Assembly: GCF_024160145.1 (NCBI RefSeq)
Contig: NZ_JAMYWQ010000003.1
Location: forward strand, 175,604-239,603
DNA: 64,000 nt
DNA from: Serratia nevei
GTDB taxonomy: Bacteria > Pseudomonadota > Gammaproteobacteria > Enterobacterales > Enterobacteriaceae
Direction of reading: 5' to 3'
Below the pieces are notes generated by a model, which was not told where the DNA came from, made no database searches, and saw nothing but the letters and a program-made list of their open reading frames with translations. Every line of letters starts with the position of its first letter. The stretch's first letter is position 1. The position numbers and the translations under genes are program-made. Shown here piece by piece: positions 25,862 to 34,701 of this stretch.

Positions 25862-26674
25862 ATGACCTTACGCTGGCGTATCACCCCTCTGGCAGCGGCC
25901 TTCGCCGCCGTATTGGCGCTTCAGGGCTGCGATCAAAAAACCGATCAGAATCATATCAAGGTCGGCGTCGTCAACGGCGCGGAACAGGACGTGGCGGAAG
26001 TCGCCAGACAGGTGGCGAAGGAGAAATACGGGCTGGACGTCGAGCTGGTCGGCTTCAGCGGTTCACTGCTGCCGAACGACGCTACCGACAAGGGCGAACT
26101 GGACGCCAACGTGTTCCAGCACCGCCCGTTCCTCGAACAGCAAAATAAAGATCACGGCTATAAGCTGGTGGCGGTCGGCAATACCTTTGTCTTCCCGATG
26201 GCCGGCTACTCCAAAAAGATAAAATCGCTCAAAGAGCTGCCGGACGGCGCGGTGATCGCCATCCCGCTCGATCCGACCAACCTGGGGCGCGCCCTGCTGC
26301 TGCTGGAAAAAACCGGATTGATTACGCTGAAACAAGGCAAGGGGTTGTTGCCTACCGCCCTGGACATCAGCGCCAACCCGCACCATTACCAAATCATGGA
26401 GCTGGAAGGCGCGCAGCTGCCGCACGTGCTGGACGATCCAAAGGTCACCGTCGCCGTCATCAGCACTACCTACATCAACCAGACCGGCCTGTCGCCGACC
26501 AAAGACGGCATCTTCATCGAGGATAAGGACTCTCCGTACACCAACATCATCGTCACCCGCGAAGACAACAAGGACGCGCCGAACGTGCAGAACTTCATCA
26601 AGGCCTATGAGTCTGACGAAGTGGCCAAGGCCGCCGAGAAAATCTTCAACGGCGGCGCGGTGAAAGGCTGGTAA
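25862..26674 (+). CDS. nlpA: NlpA/MetQ-family lipoprotein
   Basis: This 270-residue binding lipoprotein has a lipobox ALQGC (Cys23) with Asp at +2, the inner-membrane retention signal, as in NlpA. The body carries the MetQ/NlpA methionine-binding motifs (KVGVVNGAEQDVAEVA, GELDANVFQHRPFLEQ, AIPLDPTNLGRALLLLE). No MetNI transporter genes are adjacent, which fits NlpA, an orphan accessory methionine-binding lipoprotein. No MetJ box was found upstream. Confidence 0.85.
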   Translation: MTLRWRITPLAAAFAAVLALQGCDQKTDQNHIKVGVVNGAEQDVAEVARQVAKEKYGLDVELVGFSGSLLPNDATDKGELDANVFQHRPFLEQQNKDHGYKLVAVGNTFVFPMAGYSKKIKSLKELPDGAVIAIPLDPTNLGRALLLLEKTGLITLKQGKGLLPTALDISANPHHYQIMELEGAQLPHVLDDPKVTVAVISTTYINQTGLSPTKDGIFIEDKDSPYTNIIVTREDNKDAPNVQNFIKAYESDEVAKAAEKIFNGGAVKGW

Positions 26675-26691
26675 ATTCGGCCACCATCAAG

Positions 26692-26714
26692 GCGGATTCT
26701 GCGTACGAATCCGC
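26692..26714 (+). terminator. Hairpin after nlpA
   Basis: GCGGATTC (26692-26699) pairs with GAATCCGC (26707-26714), followed by AATATTTC. It lies 18 bp after the stop. Confidence 0.6.
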
Positions 26715-26826
26715 AATATTTCACTTTCATTCCCCGTTTACTTACGCCACACCTTTCTCTAAAAGCAAAACGCCCGCATGCTCATTACTCCATAACACGG
26801 ATTGTTCACAACAAAGGAGTGTCTCG

Positions 26827-27276
26827 ATGCCGATCAAATTTGCCCCCAAGGTCGGGGAAATTCTCGAGTGCAACTATGGCAACTATCCCCTCTCAGTCTG
26901 CCAACCGCATGAAGCCGGCTTTTATGATGGCCACATTCCACCAGAAATGGTGAAGAACCGTTTAGTTGTTGTGTTAAACGGCAAAATTAACGGCAACGCC
27001 TGCATTATCGTACCGCTGTCGACCACCAGAGATTCGAACAAGATCGAACGGGGATTGCACATCGAAATTACGCGTGAACTCATCGAAGATATGAGATTCT
27101 TTCATCCGCAAACGCGCTGGGCAAAGGGCGATCTGGTGCAGCAAGTTAGCCGCCAACGGCTGAACAGAGCCCGTAAAGAGAGAGGCTTTCTTACCCAGTG
27201 TCTGTCGCGCGAGCTTGTTGCTGACATACAACGCGCCGTCATTAAGTCGGTCAATGCCAGAAATATGCTGTTCTGA
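26827..27276 (+). CDS. PemK/MazF-like endoribonuclease toxin, no antitoxin seen
   Basis: This 149-residue protein has the PemK/MazF core: an N-terminal VGEILECNYG strand, then MVKNRLVVVLNGKINGNACIIVPLSTT and the later WAKGDLVQQVSRQRLNR strand. Toxins of this type cleave mRNA. AAAGGAGTG precedes the ATG. The upstream 152 bp contain the nlpA hairpin and no room for an antitoxin; none is visible downstream. Base composition is more AT-rich than neighbours, suggesting transfer. It may be solitary or regulated in trans. Confidence 0.78.
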   Translation: MPIKFAPKVGEILECNYGNYPLSVCQPHEAGFYDGHIPPEMVKNRLVVVLNGKINGNACIIVPLSTTRDSNKIERGLHIEITRELIEDMRFFHPQTRWAKGDLVQQVSRQRLNRARKERGFLTQCLSRELVADIQRAVIKSVNARNMLF

Positions 27277-27374
27277 CCAGTACGCTGTTGTTGACAAAAC
27301 AGGCAAATCAGGTGAAATTGTCGCCGTAGCCGATAAAGGCCCTTATGCTATACCCTCCCTTTCAGGGACCTGCG

Positions 27375-27400
27375 AAGCCCAGCCATCAAGCTGGGCTTTT
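27375..27400 (+). terminator. Rho-independent terminator after the PemK-like gene
   Basis: AAGCCCAGC (27375-27383) pairs with GCTGGGCTT (27390-27398) and a T-run follows. Confidence 0.8.
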
Positions 27401-27521
27401 GCCTCTCTGGCGCCCACCGATTTTTAAATCGCAATCTTCTCTCCCCGCTCCTGCATTACCGTTCGCACACTGCATCATGACGACAGCCAGGGTTTGCCGA
27501 TGCGCGGCTGACAACCCCATA

Positions 27522-27551
27522 GGGTTTTCTTATCTCACCATAAGAAAACCC
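27522..27551. repeat. Perfect 12-bp inverted repeat
   Basis: GGGTTTTCTTAT (27522-27533) is exactly inverted as ATAAGAAAACCC (27540-27551) around six bases. It lies in the 347-bp gap before the acetyltransferase at 27624, between two other hairpins. It could be an operator or a weak bidirectional terminator. The rest of the gap (27401-27521) shows nothing recognisable. Confidence 0.45.
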
Positions 27552-27623
27552 GATTTACCCCGGCGGCGAGCGGCGCGCATAATGGCGTTCATCCGCTGAT
27601 TTCCAAGGTAAACAGGCATTACC

Positions 27624-28163
27624 ATGACGCTCTCCGCTCCCTTACTCAGCCTCCTCGATGCCACGCCGGGCGATATGGCCGCCGTGCTGCGCATATACAC
27701 CCACCACGTGCTGTACGGTGCCGCCTCGTTTGAAGAACAGCCGCCGACCCTGGCGGAAATGCAGCTGCGGCTGAGCAAGGTGCAAGAAGCCGGGCTGCCC
27801 TGGCTGGTGGCAAAAAGCGAAGGCCGTATTGTGGGCTACTGCTATGCCACACCGTATCGCCCCCGGCCGGCCTATCGCTTTACCGTGGAAGACTCGGTGT
27901 ATATCGCCGAGGGGCAACAGGGCAAAGGCGTCGGCAAGGCGCTGCTGAGCGCGCTGATCGCCCGCTGCGAGCAAGGCCCCTGGCGCCAGATGCTGGCGAT
28001 CGTCGGCGATTCCGCCGCCAACCGCGGCTCGCTGGCGCTGCACCAGTCGCTCGGCTTTACCAGCGTCGGGACGTTAAAGGCCGTGGGGTTCAAACGGGGG
28101 GAATGGCGCGACACCCACCTCATGCAGCGCGCGCTGGGCGCGGGCGACAATCGGCATCCCTGA
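27624..28163 (+). CDS. GNAT acetyltransferase of the phosphinothricin/MnaT type
   Basis: This 179-residue GNAT protein follows the phosphinothricin acetyltransferase pattern: IYTHHVLYGAASFEEQPPT at the start, GYCYATPYRPRPAYRFTVEDSVYI, acetyl-CoA motif QQGKGVGKALL and C-terminal HQSLGFTSVGTLKAVGFKRGEW. Homologues such as MnaT acetylate methionine sulfone/sulfoximine and some amino acids, giving herbicide tolerance as a side effect. Single gene. Confidence 0.87.
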   Translation: MTLSAPLLSLLDATPGDMAAVLRIYTHHVLYGAASFEEQPPTLAEMQLRLSKVQEAGLPWLVAKSEGRIVGYCYATPYRPRPAYRFTVEDSVYIAEGQQGKGVGKALLSALIARCEQGPWRQMLAIVGDSAANRGSLALHQSLGFTSVGTLKAVGFKRGEWRDTHLMQRALGAGDNRHP

Positions 28164-28266
28164 ATGCAAGGCGACGCACGATAGGAAGTTAGCGTCTATA
28201 GTGAAGAATGATTTCATTGAGTTAGCGCCAGTTGCGCGCCACATTTAACGGGTAAGGGAGAATCAA

Positions 28267-28350
28267 ATGAAAATTATTCTGTGGATTGTCGCCATCATCT
28301 TTATTGTCGGTTTGTTGACGATTACCGGCGTTCTCAAACTGATTTTTTAA
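28267..28350 (+). CDS. yohP: YohP, 27-residue membrane protein
   Basis: This 27-codon gene encodes MKIILWIVAIIFIVGLLTIT followed by GVLKLIF, the same length and pattern as E. coli YohP, an inner-membrane single-span small protein whose mRNA is targeted to the membrane before translation. GGGAG lies ten bases upstream. It is too short for normal gene callers. The function is unknown. Confidence 0.88.
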   Translation: MKIILWIVAIIFIVGLLTITGVLKLIF

Positions 28351-28366
28351 AGCGTCTGCACCGTCC

Positions 28367-28382
28367 CGCCCCGCCCGGGGCG
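28367..28382. terminator. Hairpin between yohP and yedI
   Basis: CGCCCC (28367-28372) pairs with GGGGCG (28377-28382), between two convergent genes. Confidence 0.55.
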
Positions 28383-28392
28383 AGACTTTTCA

Positions 28393-29313
28393 TCATGCCT
28401 TGAAACGCGCGCGCACCGCGCCCAGCGCCGACACCACCGCCAGCACCACGCCGCCGGCGACCAGCCCGAACGCCACGTTCAGCAGCGCCGGAACCGCACC
28501 CTGCAAGATATGGCCAAACGTCGGCACCACCGTGGTGTACGAGGCCCAATCTTCGAAAAGGTGATGCACCGGCGGCAGGCCGTGGGTCAGGATACCGCCA
28601 CCGACCATAAACATGGCGACCGTGCCGACGATCGACAGCGTTTTCATCAAATAAGGCGCGGCGCGCACGATGCCGCCGCCGAGGGAGCGCGCCAACGCGC
28701 TGCTTTTGCGGCTCAAATACAGCCCCAGATCGTCCAGCCTGACGATGCCGGCGACGATGCCGTACACGCCGAGCGTCATCACGACGGCGATGCCGCATAA
28801 AACGATCACCTGCTGGCTGAAGGTGGCGCCGGCAACGGTGCCCAGCGTGATGGCGATAATCTCGGCGGAGAGCACGAAGTCGGTGCGTATTGCGCCTTTC
28901 ACCTTGCGCTTCTCATAGGCCGCGGCATCCTCATTGGCGCCGGGCCCGTCCGATTTTTCCTCCTGCGCCGCCTTGCCGTGGCTCAGGCTGTGAAACACCT
29001 TTTCGAACCCTTCGTAGCACAGGTAGGCGCCGCCCACCATCAGCAGCGGCGTAATCGCCCAGGGCGCGAAAGCGCTGATCAGCAGCGCCAGCGGCACCAG
29101 GATCGCCTTGTTGATCAACGAGCCTTTGGCGACGCTCCACACCACCGGCAGTTCGCGGTCGGCTTTAACACCGGTGACCTGCTGCGCATTGAGCGCCAGA
29201 TCGTCCCCCAGTACCCCGGCGGTTTTTTTCGCCGCCATCTTGCTCATCAAAGAAACGTCGTCCAGCAACGAGGCGATGTCGTCGATAAGGGTAAGTAAGC
29301 TACTTCCTGCCAA
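28393..29313 (-). CDS. yedI: YedI, DUF808 membrane protein
   Basis: This 306-residue inner-membrane protein matches E. coli YedI from the first residues ([20 protein letters not shown]). To keep that conserved N-terminus the start must be TTG at 29313; the next ATG would delete the first 22 residues. Conserved blocks include [36 protein letters not shown] and [16 protein letters not shown]. About seven hydrophobic helices. The function is unknown. Confidence 0.9.
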   Translation of the reverse strand: MAGSSLLTLIDDIASLLDDVSLMSKMAAKKTAGVLGDDLALNAQQVTGVKADRELPVVWSVAKGSLINKAILVPLALLISAFAPWAITPLLMVGGAYLCYEGFEKVFHSLSHGKAAQEEKSDGPGANEDAAAYEKRKVKGAIRTDFVLSAEIIAITLGTVAGATFSQQVIVLCGIAVVMTLGVYGIVAGIVRLDDLGLYLSRKSSALARSLGGGIVRAAPYLMKTLSIVGTVAMFMVGGGILTHGLPPVHHLFEDWASYTTVVPTFGHILQGAVPALLNVAFGLVAGGVVLAVVSALGAVRARFKA

Positions 29314-29415
29314 AATGATTCATCCTTTTCATATTCACGATTCATTATCCGTTTAGCATAGTGGTAAAGCGTTATGAAAGGATATGGGAGGATCGCGGAA
29401 AACGCCGGGCGGACG

Positions 29416-30327
29416 TTAAAACCTCTCGCCTGACAGGCTCTCATCAGCGCCGAGAGCGAACGCGCGTGAGATATGTTGAAGGACCGGGCCGTGGGCCTCA
29501 AAGACGCACGATAAATGCGTACTGCCCTCAAGCAAACCAAAGGCAACATGCACACTGCCATGCTGTTCGACGAAACGCTGCAAGGATTGCGCGCTGAACA
29601 ACTCATCCTGCGCTGCCGCCAGCAGCAAGGTCGGCAATCGCAGCGCCGCCAGTTGCTTTGCCGGGGTGCGTGGCGTCAAGGCGTTAGCCATATTGACGCT
29701 GTATTGGCAGACAAAATCGGGGGCGGCGGCCAGCACGGCCGGGGGAAAATTCAGGCTGACCGCCCGGGATTGCCCAAACCACCGCCCACCGCTGAGCGCA
29801 TTGGCCACAAAAGGCCATTGCCGCACCTGGGCAAAACGGGCCGTCGCCGCCAGATCGCGGGCCATCCCGGCAAATGGCCCCAGCTCGGGCGCCAGCAGGA
29901 TCAGGCTGTCCGCCTGCTGTTCGCAGGGATAGCGGGTCAGGTAGTTGAGCAACATCCCGGCGCCGCTGGAATGGCCAAGCAGGTGCCTGCGCGCTAACGG
30001 AAAACGCAGGCGCATTTCCGCCAGGATGACATCGACATCGCGCCAAATACGCTCAGGCCGCTCAACCGTCCCCCGCTCTCCCGTGGAATCGCCATGCCCG
30101 CGAATATCGACCAGGCACACCGCGAGCGTTGGCTCGGCGGCCAGCTGGCGCGCAAGAATGTCATACCCGGCGGCGCTGTTAACCCCGCCGCCGTGATAAA
30201 CCACGATCACGTCTTCGCTCTCGGCAGTTTGCCGATACAGGCGATAGCTCAAGCCCTCAACGCGGCCGGACAACGTATCCCCCCCCCGCCCCCGGCCACT
30301 CAGCGTAAGACTTCGCTTGCTCAACAT
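29416..30327 (-). CDS. Alpha/beta hydrolase (lysophospholipase-like)
   Basis: This roughly 303-residue hydrolase has the oxyanion segment VVYHGGGVNSAAGYD, the nucleophile elbow LGHSSGAG and a catalytic-His candidate in LLEGSTHLSCVF; the acid is likely in AAQDELFSA. ATG 30327 is given, but it lacks a clear ribosome site; TTG at 30342 is an alternative. No signal peptide. Substrate unknown; the fold and HGxGDS segment (GHGDSTG) resemble monoacylglycerol lipases. Confidence 0.78.
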   Translation of the reverse strand: MLSKRSLTLSGRGRGGDTLSGRVEGLSYRLYRQTAESEDVIVVYHGGGVNSAAGYDILARQLAAEPTLAVCLVDIRGHGDSTGERGTVERPERIWRDVDVILAEMRLRFPLARRHLLGHSSGAGMLLNYLTRYPCEQQADSLILLAPELGPFAGMARDLAATARFAQVRQWPFVANALSGGRWFGQSRAVSLNFPPAVLAAAPDFVCQYSVNMANALTPRTPAKQLAALRLPTLLLAAAQDELFSAQSLQRFVEQHGSVHVAFGLLEGSTHLSCVFEAHGPVLQHISRAFALGADESLSGERF

Positions 30328-30464
30328 AGCGGTCAAAATCAATCAAAGTGCACCTTTCCCTGATGTTGTCGGTATTTCCTACGGCAGCACCCCTGCCATT
30401 CCGGCGGTAAGCATATGAAATAACAGCAGCAACTGCCATGCCTTTTGCACGCTCCCCCTCAGCC

Positions 30465-30869
30465 TCAGGGCAGATCCCCCGCCGGCACATTGAGCTGCCA
30501 GGAGAGCCCAAAACGATCGTTGAGCCAGCCGAAGCGGGCGCTGAAGCCGTAGTCGTCGAGAGGCATCAGCACCTTGCCGCCCGCCGCCAGGCGGTGGAAA
30601 GCCTGCTCCAGCGCCTGTTCGTTCGGCAGGTTGATGAACAGCGACACCGCCGGCGTAAAGCCGAAATCATGGCTGATCGGGCTGTCGATAAACACCAGGT
30701 TCTGCCGGTCGAAATCGATGGCGGCATGCTTGATCAATCGCCGGCCGTCCGGCGTCGGGTCGTAATGCTGTACCTGCATGAGCCGAAAACGATCAAACAC
30801 CTGGCTATAGAGGTCGATCGCCTGCTGCGCCTCCCCCTGGAACATGACAAAGGTCGAAACCTGACTCAT
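30465..30869 (-). CDS. VOC-family protein, PhnB-like
   Basis: This 134-residue protein has the glyoxalase/bleomycin-resistance (VOC) fold in the PhnB/3-demethylubiquinone-like branch: FVMFQGEAQQAIDLYSQVFD at the start, and FGWLNDRFGLSWQLNVP at the end. ATG 30869 is chosen since MSQVSTFVMF begins the first strand; GGAGAGGATG precedes it. Function unknown. It is divergent from the GNAT gene at 30946. Confidence 0.85.
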   Translation of the reverse strand: MSQVSTFVMFQGEAQQAIDLYSQVFDRFRLMQVQHYDPTPDGRRLIKHAAIDFDRQNLVFIDSPISHDFGFTPAVSLFINLPNEQALEQAFHRLAAGGKVLMPLDDYGFSARFGWLNDRFGLSWQLNVPAGDLP

Positions 30870-30945
30870 AACATCCTCTCCGGCAATCGTTGTGGTATTA
30901 ATGGAGGATAGCGGATTACCGTTGAAGCGGCGGAAAGGAGCAACC

Positions 30946-31401
30946 ATGAGCATCATTCATCGCCTGGCGCAGCCGGACGATCTCAACGGCCTGTTGGCGC
31001 TGTATCGCGAGCTGCGCCCGCAGGACGCGCCACTGCGCGCCGACGACGCGCGCCGCACCCTGCAGCGCCTGCTGGACGATCCGGCGATCCGTCTGGTGGT
31101 GGCAGCGGACGAGGAACAGCCGATCGCCACCTGCATGCTGGCGCTGATCCCGGGGCTGGCGCATCAGGCGCAGCCGTTCGGCGTCATCGAGCACCTGGTG
31201 ACGGCGGAACCCTATCGCGGCCACGGCGTGGCGCTGGCGATGATCGAATACGCGCTGCAGCTGGCCTGGCGCAAAGGCTGTTACAAGGTGATGCTGCTGT
31301 CGGGGCAGCAGCGCACTGGCGCGCACCAGCTTTATCTCAAAGCGGGTTTCGACGGCGATCGCGAGCGGGGATTTGTCATCAGGCGGCCCGAGGGCCGATA
31401 G
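30946..31401 (+). CDS. GNAT-family N-acetyltransferase
   Basis: This 151-residue GNAT enzyme has motif A YRGHGVALAMIEYAL (about residues 86-100) and LYLKAGFDGDRERGF at the C-terminus. AAAGGAG lies before ATG 30946. It is divergently transcribed from the VOC protein and convergent with pbpG. Substrate unknown. Confidence 0.85.
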   Translation: MSIIHRLAQPDDLNGLLALYRELRPQDAPLRADDARRTLQRLLDDPAIRLVVAADEEQPIATCMLALIPGLAHQAQPFGVIEHLVTAEPYRGHGVALAMIEYALQLAWRKGCYKVMLLSGQQRTGAHQLYLKAGFDGDRERGFVIRRPEGR

Positions 31402-31435
31402 CGGCCTGCTGCAAAAGAGCAGGCCGCCAGGCGGG

Positions 31436-32365
31436 TTATTCGCTGTCGTTCTTCGCCAGGCTGGCGTCTTTTTGGCGACGATAGTCGCGGGCGGCGGCCG
31501 GGATCGGCGTCACCTTGCCGGTTTCAATCCAGCTGCGCAGGCGATTGGCGTCGGCGAAGTGGGTATATTTACCGAAGGCATCCAGCACCACCAGCGACAC
31601 CGAGCGGTTACCGATCACGGTACGCATCGCCAGGCAGTGGCCCGCCTGGTTGGTAAAGCCGGTTTTGGTCAGCTGAATGTTCCATTTCGGGTTGTACACC
31701 AGATGGTTGGTGTTGCGGAACGGCAGCGTGTAGTTCGGGTCTTTGAAGCTGGCCATCCGCTCAGTGGTGGTGCTGAGCTGGCCGATCAACGGGTATTGCT
31801 TGGTGGCGATCAGCAGCTTGGTCAGATCGCGCGCCGTCGACACGTTATGGATAGAGAGCCCGGTGGGTTCGACGTAACGGGTATGAGTCATGCCCAGCGC
31901 CTTGGCCTTGGCGTTCATCGCGTTGATAAAGGCGTTGTAGCCGCCCGGGTAGTGATGCGCCAGGCTGGCGGCGGCGCGGTTTTCCGACGACATCAGCGCC
32001 AGCAGCAGCATATCCTTGCGGCTGATTTCGCTGTTCAGCCGCACCCGCGAATAAACCCCTTTCATCTCCGGCGTCTGGCGGATATCCACCGACAGCATCT
32101 CATCGAGCGGCAGGTGCGCGTCCAGCGTGACCATGGCGGTCATCAGCTTGGTGATCGAGGCGATCGGCACCACTTCATCCGGGTTGCGCGCATACATCAC
32201 CTTATGGGTTTGCATATCGACGACCATCGCGCTGCCGGAGGCCAGCTCCGGCTGGGTGGCATGCAGAGCGGCGGCGTTGTCGCTGGCCAGCGCGCGCGGC
32301 GCAAAGCCTGCACCCGCCTGCAAAGCGAGCAGGGTCAGAACCAAAACACGTATTTTCACAGGCAT
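31436..32365 (-). CDS. pbpG: D-alanyl-D-alanine endopeptidase PBP7
   Basis: This 309-residue periplasmic DD-endopeptidase cleaves peptide cross-links in murein. Signal peptide: [27 protein letters not shown]. All three active-site motifs are present: SITK (Ser70-Lys73), SEN (127-129) and KTG (235-237). It is a low-molecular-mass penicillin-binding protein, non-essential, and shares roles with DacB and MepA. Length matches E. coli PbpG. Confidence 0.95.
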   Translation of the reverse strand: MPVKIRVLVLTLLALQAGAGFAPRALASDNAAALHATQPELASGSAMVVDMQTHKVMYARNPDEVVPIASITKLMTAMVTLDAHLPLDEMLSVDIRQTPEMKGVYSRVRLNSEISRKDMLLLALMSSENRAAASLAHHYPGGYNAFINAMNAKAKALGMTHTRYVEPTGLSIHNVSTARDLTKLLIATKQYPLIGQLSTTTERMASFKDPNYTLPFRNTNHLVYNPKWNIQLTKTGFTNQAGHCLAMRTVIGNRSVSLVVLDAFGKYTHFADANRLRSWIETGKVTPIPAAARDYRRQKDASLAKNDSE

Positions 32366-32516
32366 TACTCTGAAATGGGGGCTTGAACTCAGCGAATTAT
32401 ATGTGAGGGTTCAGCGCTTGGCACTGGGATTGTATGGCGGATTTGTGACAAATTCTGTCGGCCGAAAAACGACGCAGCCCGCGGGCGCTCTGGGATGAAC
32501 GCCCGCATAAAAAAAG

Positions 32517-33620
32517 TTACAGCGCCGGCTGCCAGGCCGACTGCGGCAACAGGTACAGCCCCGGCGTTTGCCGCGCCCCCGCGCCGACGATATGGCCGAT
32601 ACCGGCCGCCATCACCGCCAGCGTCACATCGAAGGCGTTGAGGCTGTCGCCGTAGCCGGCGGTCAGGTTGAACATCGAACCGTTGGCCAGCAAATAGACC
32701 GTCTTTTCATTAAGTTGGTAAGCGTTCACATAAGGCATCGGCTCGTGGTGCGGCAGGCCTTGCAGGAAGCCGACGTCGATCTCTTCCGCCACGTGGCCGA
32801 CGTTAAGGATAAACACGCCGTCCTGCGCCTGTTGCAGATGCTGCACCGAGAGCACGTTTTTGGCGCCGGTCGCGGTGGCGATCACGTCCGCCTGGGCAAC
32901 AGCGCTCGCCAAATCCACCACCTGCCAGCCGTCATAACGCGCCTGCAGCGCGCGCGCCGGATCGATTTCCGCCACCATCACCTGGCCGCCGTAAGCCCTG
33001 GCCGCCGCCGCCGTCCCCTGCCCGACCAGGCCCTAGCCGATCACCAGCACGCGCTTTTCGTGCAGCGTCAAATGGGTGGTCTGGAAGAAGGTGTGCCAGG
33101 CGGTCAGCCCGACCATATGCCGATTGTGCAGCCCCTCTTTCACCGGCAGATCGTCCCAGTTGAAGATCGGGTAGCGCGGCGCCACGCCGTTCAACCGGTT
33201 GATGCCCGATCCGGTGGCTTCCAGCCCGGCGACGATCGGCGGGCCGCTCGGCGATTGGTGCAGGCGGGTGGTCAAATCCGCTCCCATTTCGCACAGGTGA
33301 GTCGGTTGCCAGGCCAGCGCGCGGTCGAAGGACGCCGACCATTCGCCGGCGCTCATGTCGCGCCAGGCATAGGCCTGCGCGCCCCGCCGTTCCAGCCAGG
33401 CCACCACGTCGTCCTGCACCGTGGTGGGATTGCAGGTGGTCAGGAAGATCGCCGCGCCCTTGTCCAGCAGGCCGGCCACCAGCGGCGCCATTTTCAGATC
33501 CAGGTGCATATTGCACGCCAGCCGCACCCCGTGCAGATCCGGCAACGCCGCCACCGCCGCCCGGGTGCGCGGCATATGGCGCATCGCCCAGTTCAATTCA
33601 CTGTCGAAATCCTGATACAT
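32517..33620 (-). pseudogene. Adenosylhomocysteinase-like gene with one amber codon
   Basis: The frame encodes an S-adenosylhomocysteine hydrolase-like protein of about 366 residues (CNMHLDLKMAPLVAGLLDKGA, DDLPVKEGLHNRHMVGLTAWHTFF, ending NLTAGYGDSLNAFDVTLAV). It is open in one frame on both sides of a single TAG at 33033-33035. That TAG replaces the Tyr of the dinucleotide motif GYGLVGQG, so the NAD-binding domain is cut. Everything else looks intact, so the lesion is recent, or a read error, or is suppressed. It is shorter than canonical SAHH (430-plus residues), so it may be a divergent family. Confidence 0.8.
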
Positions 33621-33665
33621 CCGTTGCTCCTCTGCTGCGCCCCGCCGCCCGGCGTGGCAAAAAAG

Positions 33666-34610
33666 TTATCCCGCGCGGCCAAGCCGGCGGATCGCCTGCG
33701 GCGACAGGCCAAAGACGCGGATAAACGCCCGCCTCATGCGCTCCGGATCGCTGAATCCCACCGAACGGGCGATCGCCTCCAGCGGCTCGGCGCTCTCTTC
33801 GATGCGCACCCTGGCCGCCTCCACCCGCAGCTGTTCGATCACCTTGGCCGGCGTCTGCCCGGTTTCGGCGCGGAACAACCGACCGAACTGGCGCTCGCTC
33901 AGGCAGGCGGCGTCGGCCAGATCCGCCACCGACAGCGGCAGGTGCAAGTGCTCGCGCGCGAACGACAGCGCGGCGCGCATGCGATCCGACGACGGGTTCA
34001 ACGCCAGCAGCAGCGAGTACTGCGACTGCCCGCCGGGGCGCCGGTGGTAGACCACCAGCTGCCGCGCCACGCCCGCCGCCATCGTGGCGCCAAGGTCGTC
34101 TTCTATCAACGCCAGCGCCAGATCGATGCCGGCGCTGATGCCGGCCGAGGTCCAGATATCGCCGTCGCGAATGAAGATACGGTTACTGTCGACGCGGATG
34201 CGCGGATAACTCTGCTGCAGCCGCGCCGCATGATACCAGTGGGTGGTGGCGCGCTTGCCGTCCAGCAAACCGCAGGCCGCCAGAATAAACGCGCCGGTGC
34301 ACACGCTGGCGATGCGCCGCGCTCGCTGGCTGTGGGTCGTCAGAAACGCCACCAGCGCCGGCGACTGCGCCGCCATCACGTTGCCGCTGCCGCCGGCCAC
34401 CACCAGCGTATCGAAACGCTCGTCGCCGCACGGCTGCGTGGCGATCTCCACCCCGGCCGAGCTGGCGACCATCCCGCCCTGCGGCGAGATCGCCACGCAG
34501 CGGTAGGCCGGTGGGTCGGTAAACTGGCTGACGTTATCGAACGCCGCCAGCGGGCCGGCAAAGTCCAGCAGGTTGAAACCGGGAAAAACCACAAAACCGA
34601 TCGTTTTCAT
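33666..34610 (-). CDS. GlxA-like regulator (PfpI domain plus AraC HTH)
   Basis: This 314-residue protein has a DJ-1/PfpI-like sensor domain (about residues 1-185; CTGAFILAACGLLDGKRATTHW) and a C-terminal AraC-type double helix-turn-helix (about 215-312; SVADLADAACLSERQFGRLFRAETGQTP, then AIARSVGFSDPERMRRAF). The likely target is the broken SAHH-like gene downstream, or the divergent PfpI-family gene. Effector unknown. Confidence 0.9.
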   Translation of the reverse strand: MKTIGFVVFPGFNLLDFAGPLAAFDNVSQFTDPPAYRCVAISPQGGMVASSAGVEIATQPCGDERFDTLVVAGGSGNVMAAQSPALVAFLTTHSQRARRIASVCTGAFILAACGLLDGKRATTHWYHAARLQQSYPRIRVDSNRIFIRDGDIWTSAGISAGIDLALALIEDDLGATMAAGVARQLVVYHRRPGGQSQYSLLLALNPSSDRMRAALSFAREHLHLPLSVADLADAACLSERQFGRLFRAETGQTPAKVIEQLRVEAARVRIEESAEPLEAIARSVGFSDPERMRRAFIRVFGLSPQAIRRLGRAG

Positions 34611-34701
34611 GATGGCGCTTTTTGAGGGTTATCTGTCATAACAGCCAAAAACAGGGCGGCTATTATGGCCCAGGTCCAACGATAAAAATGAGGCGAATGT
34701 C

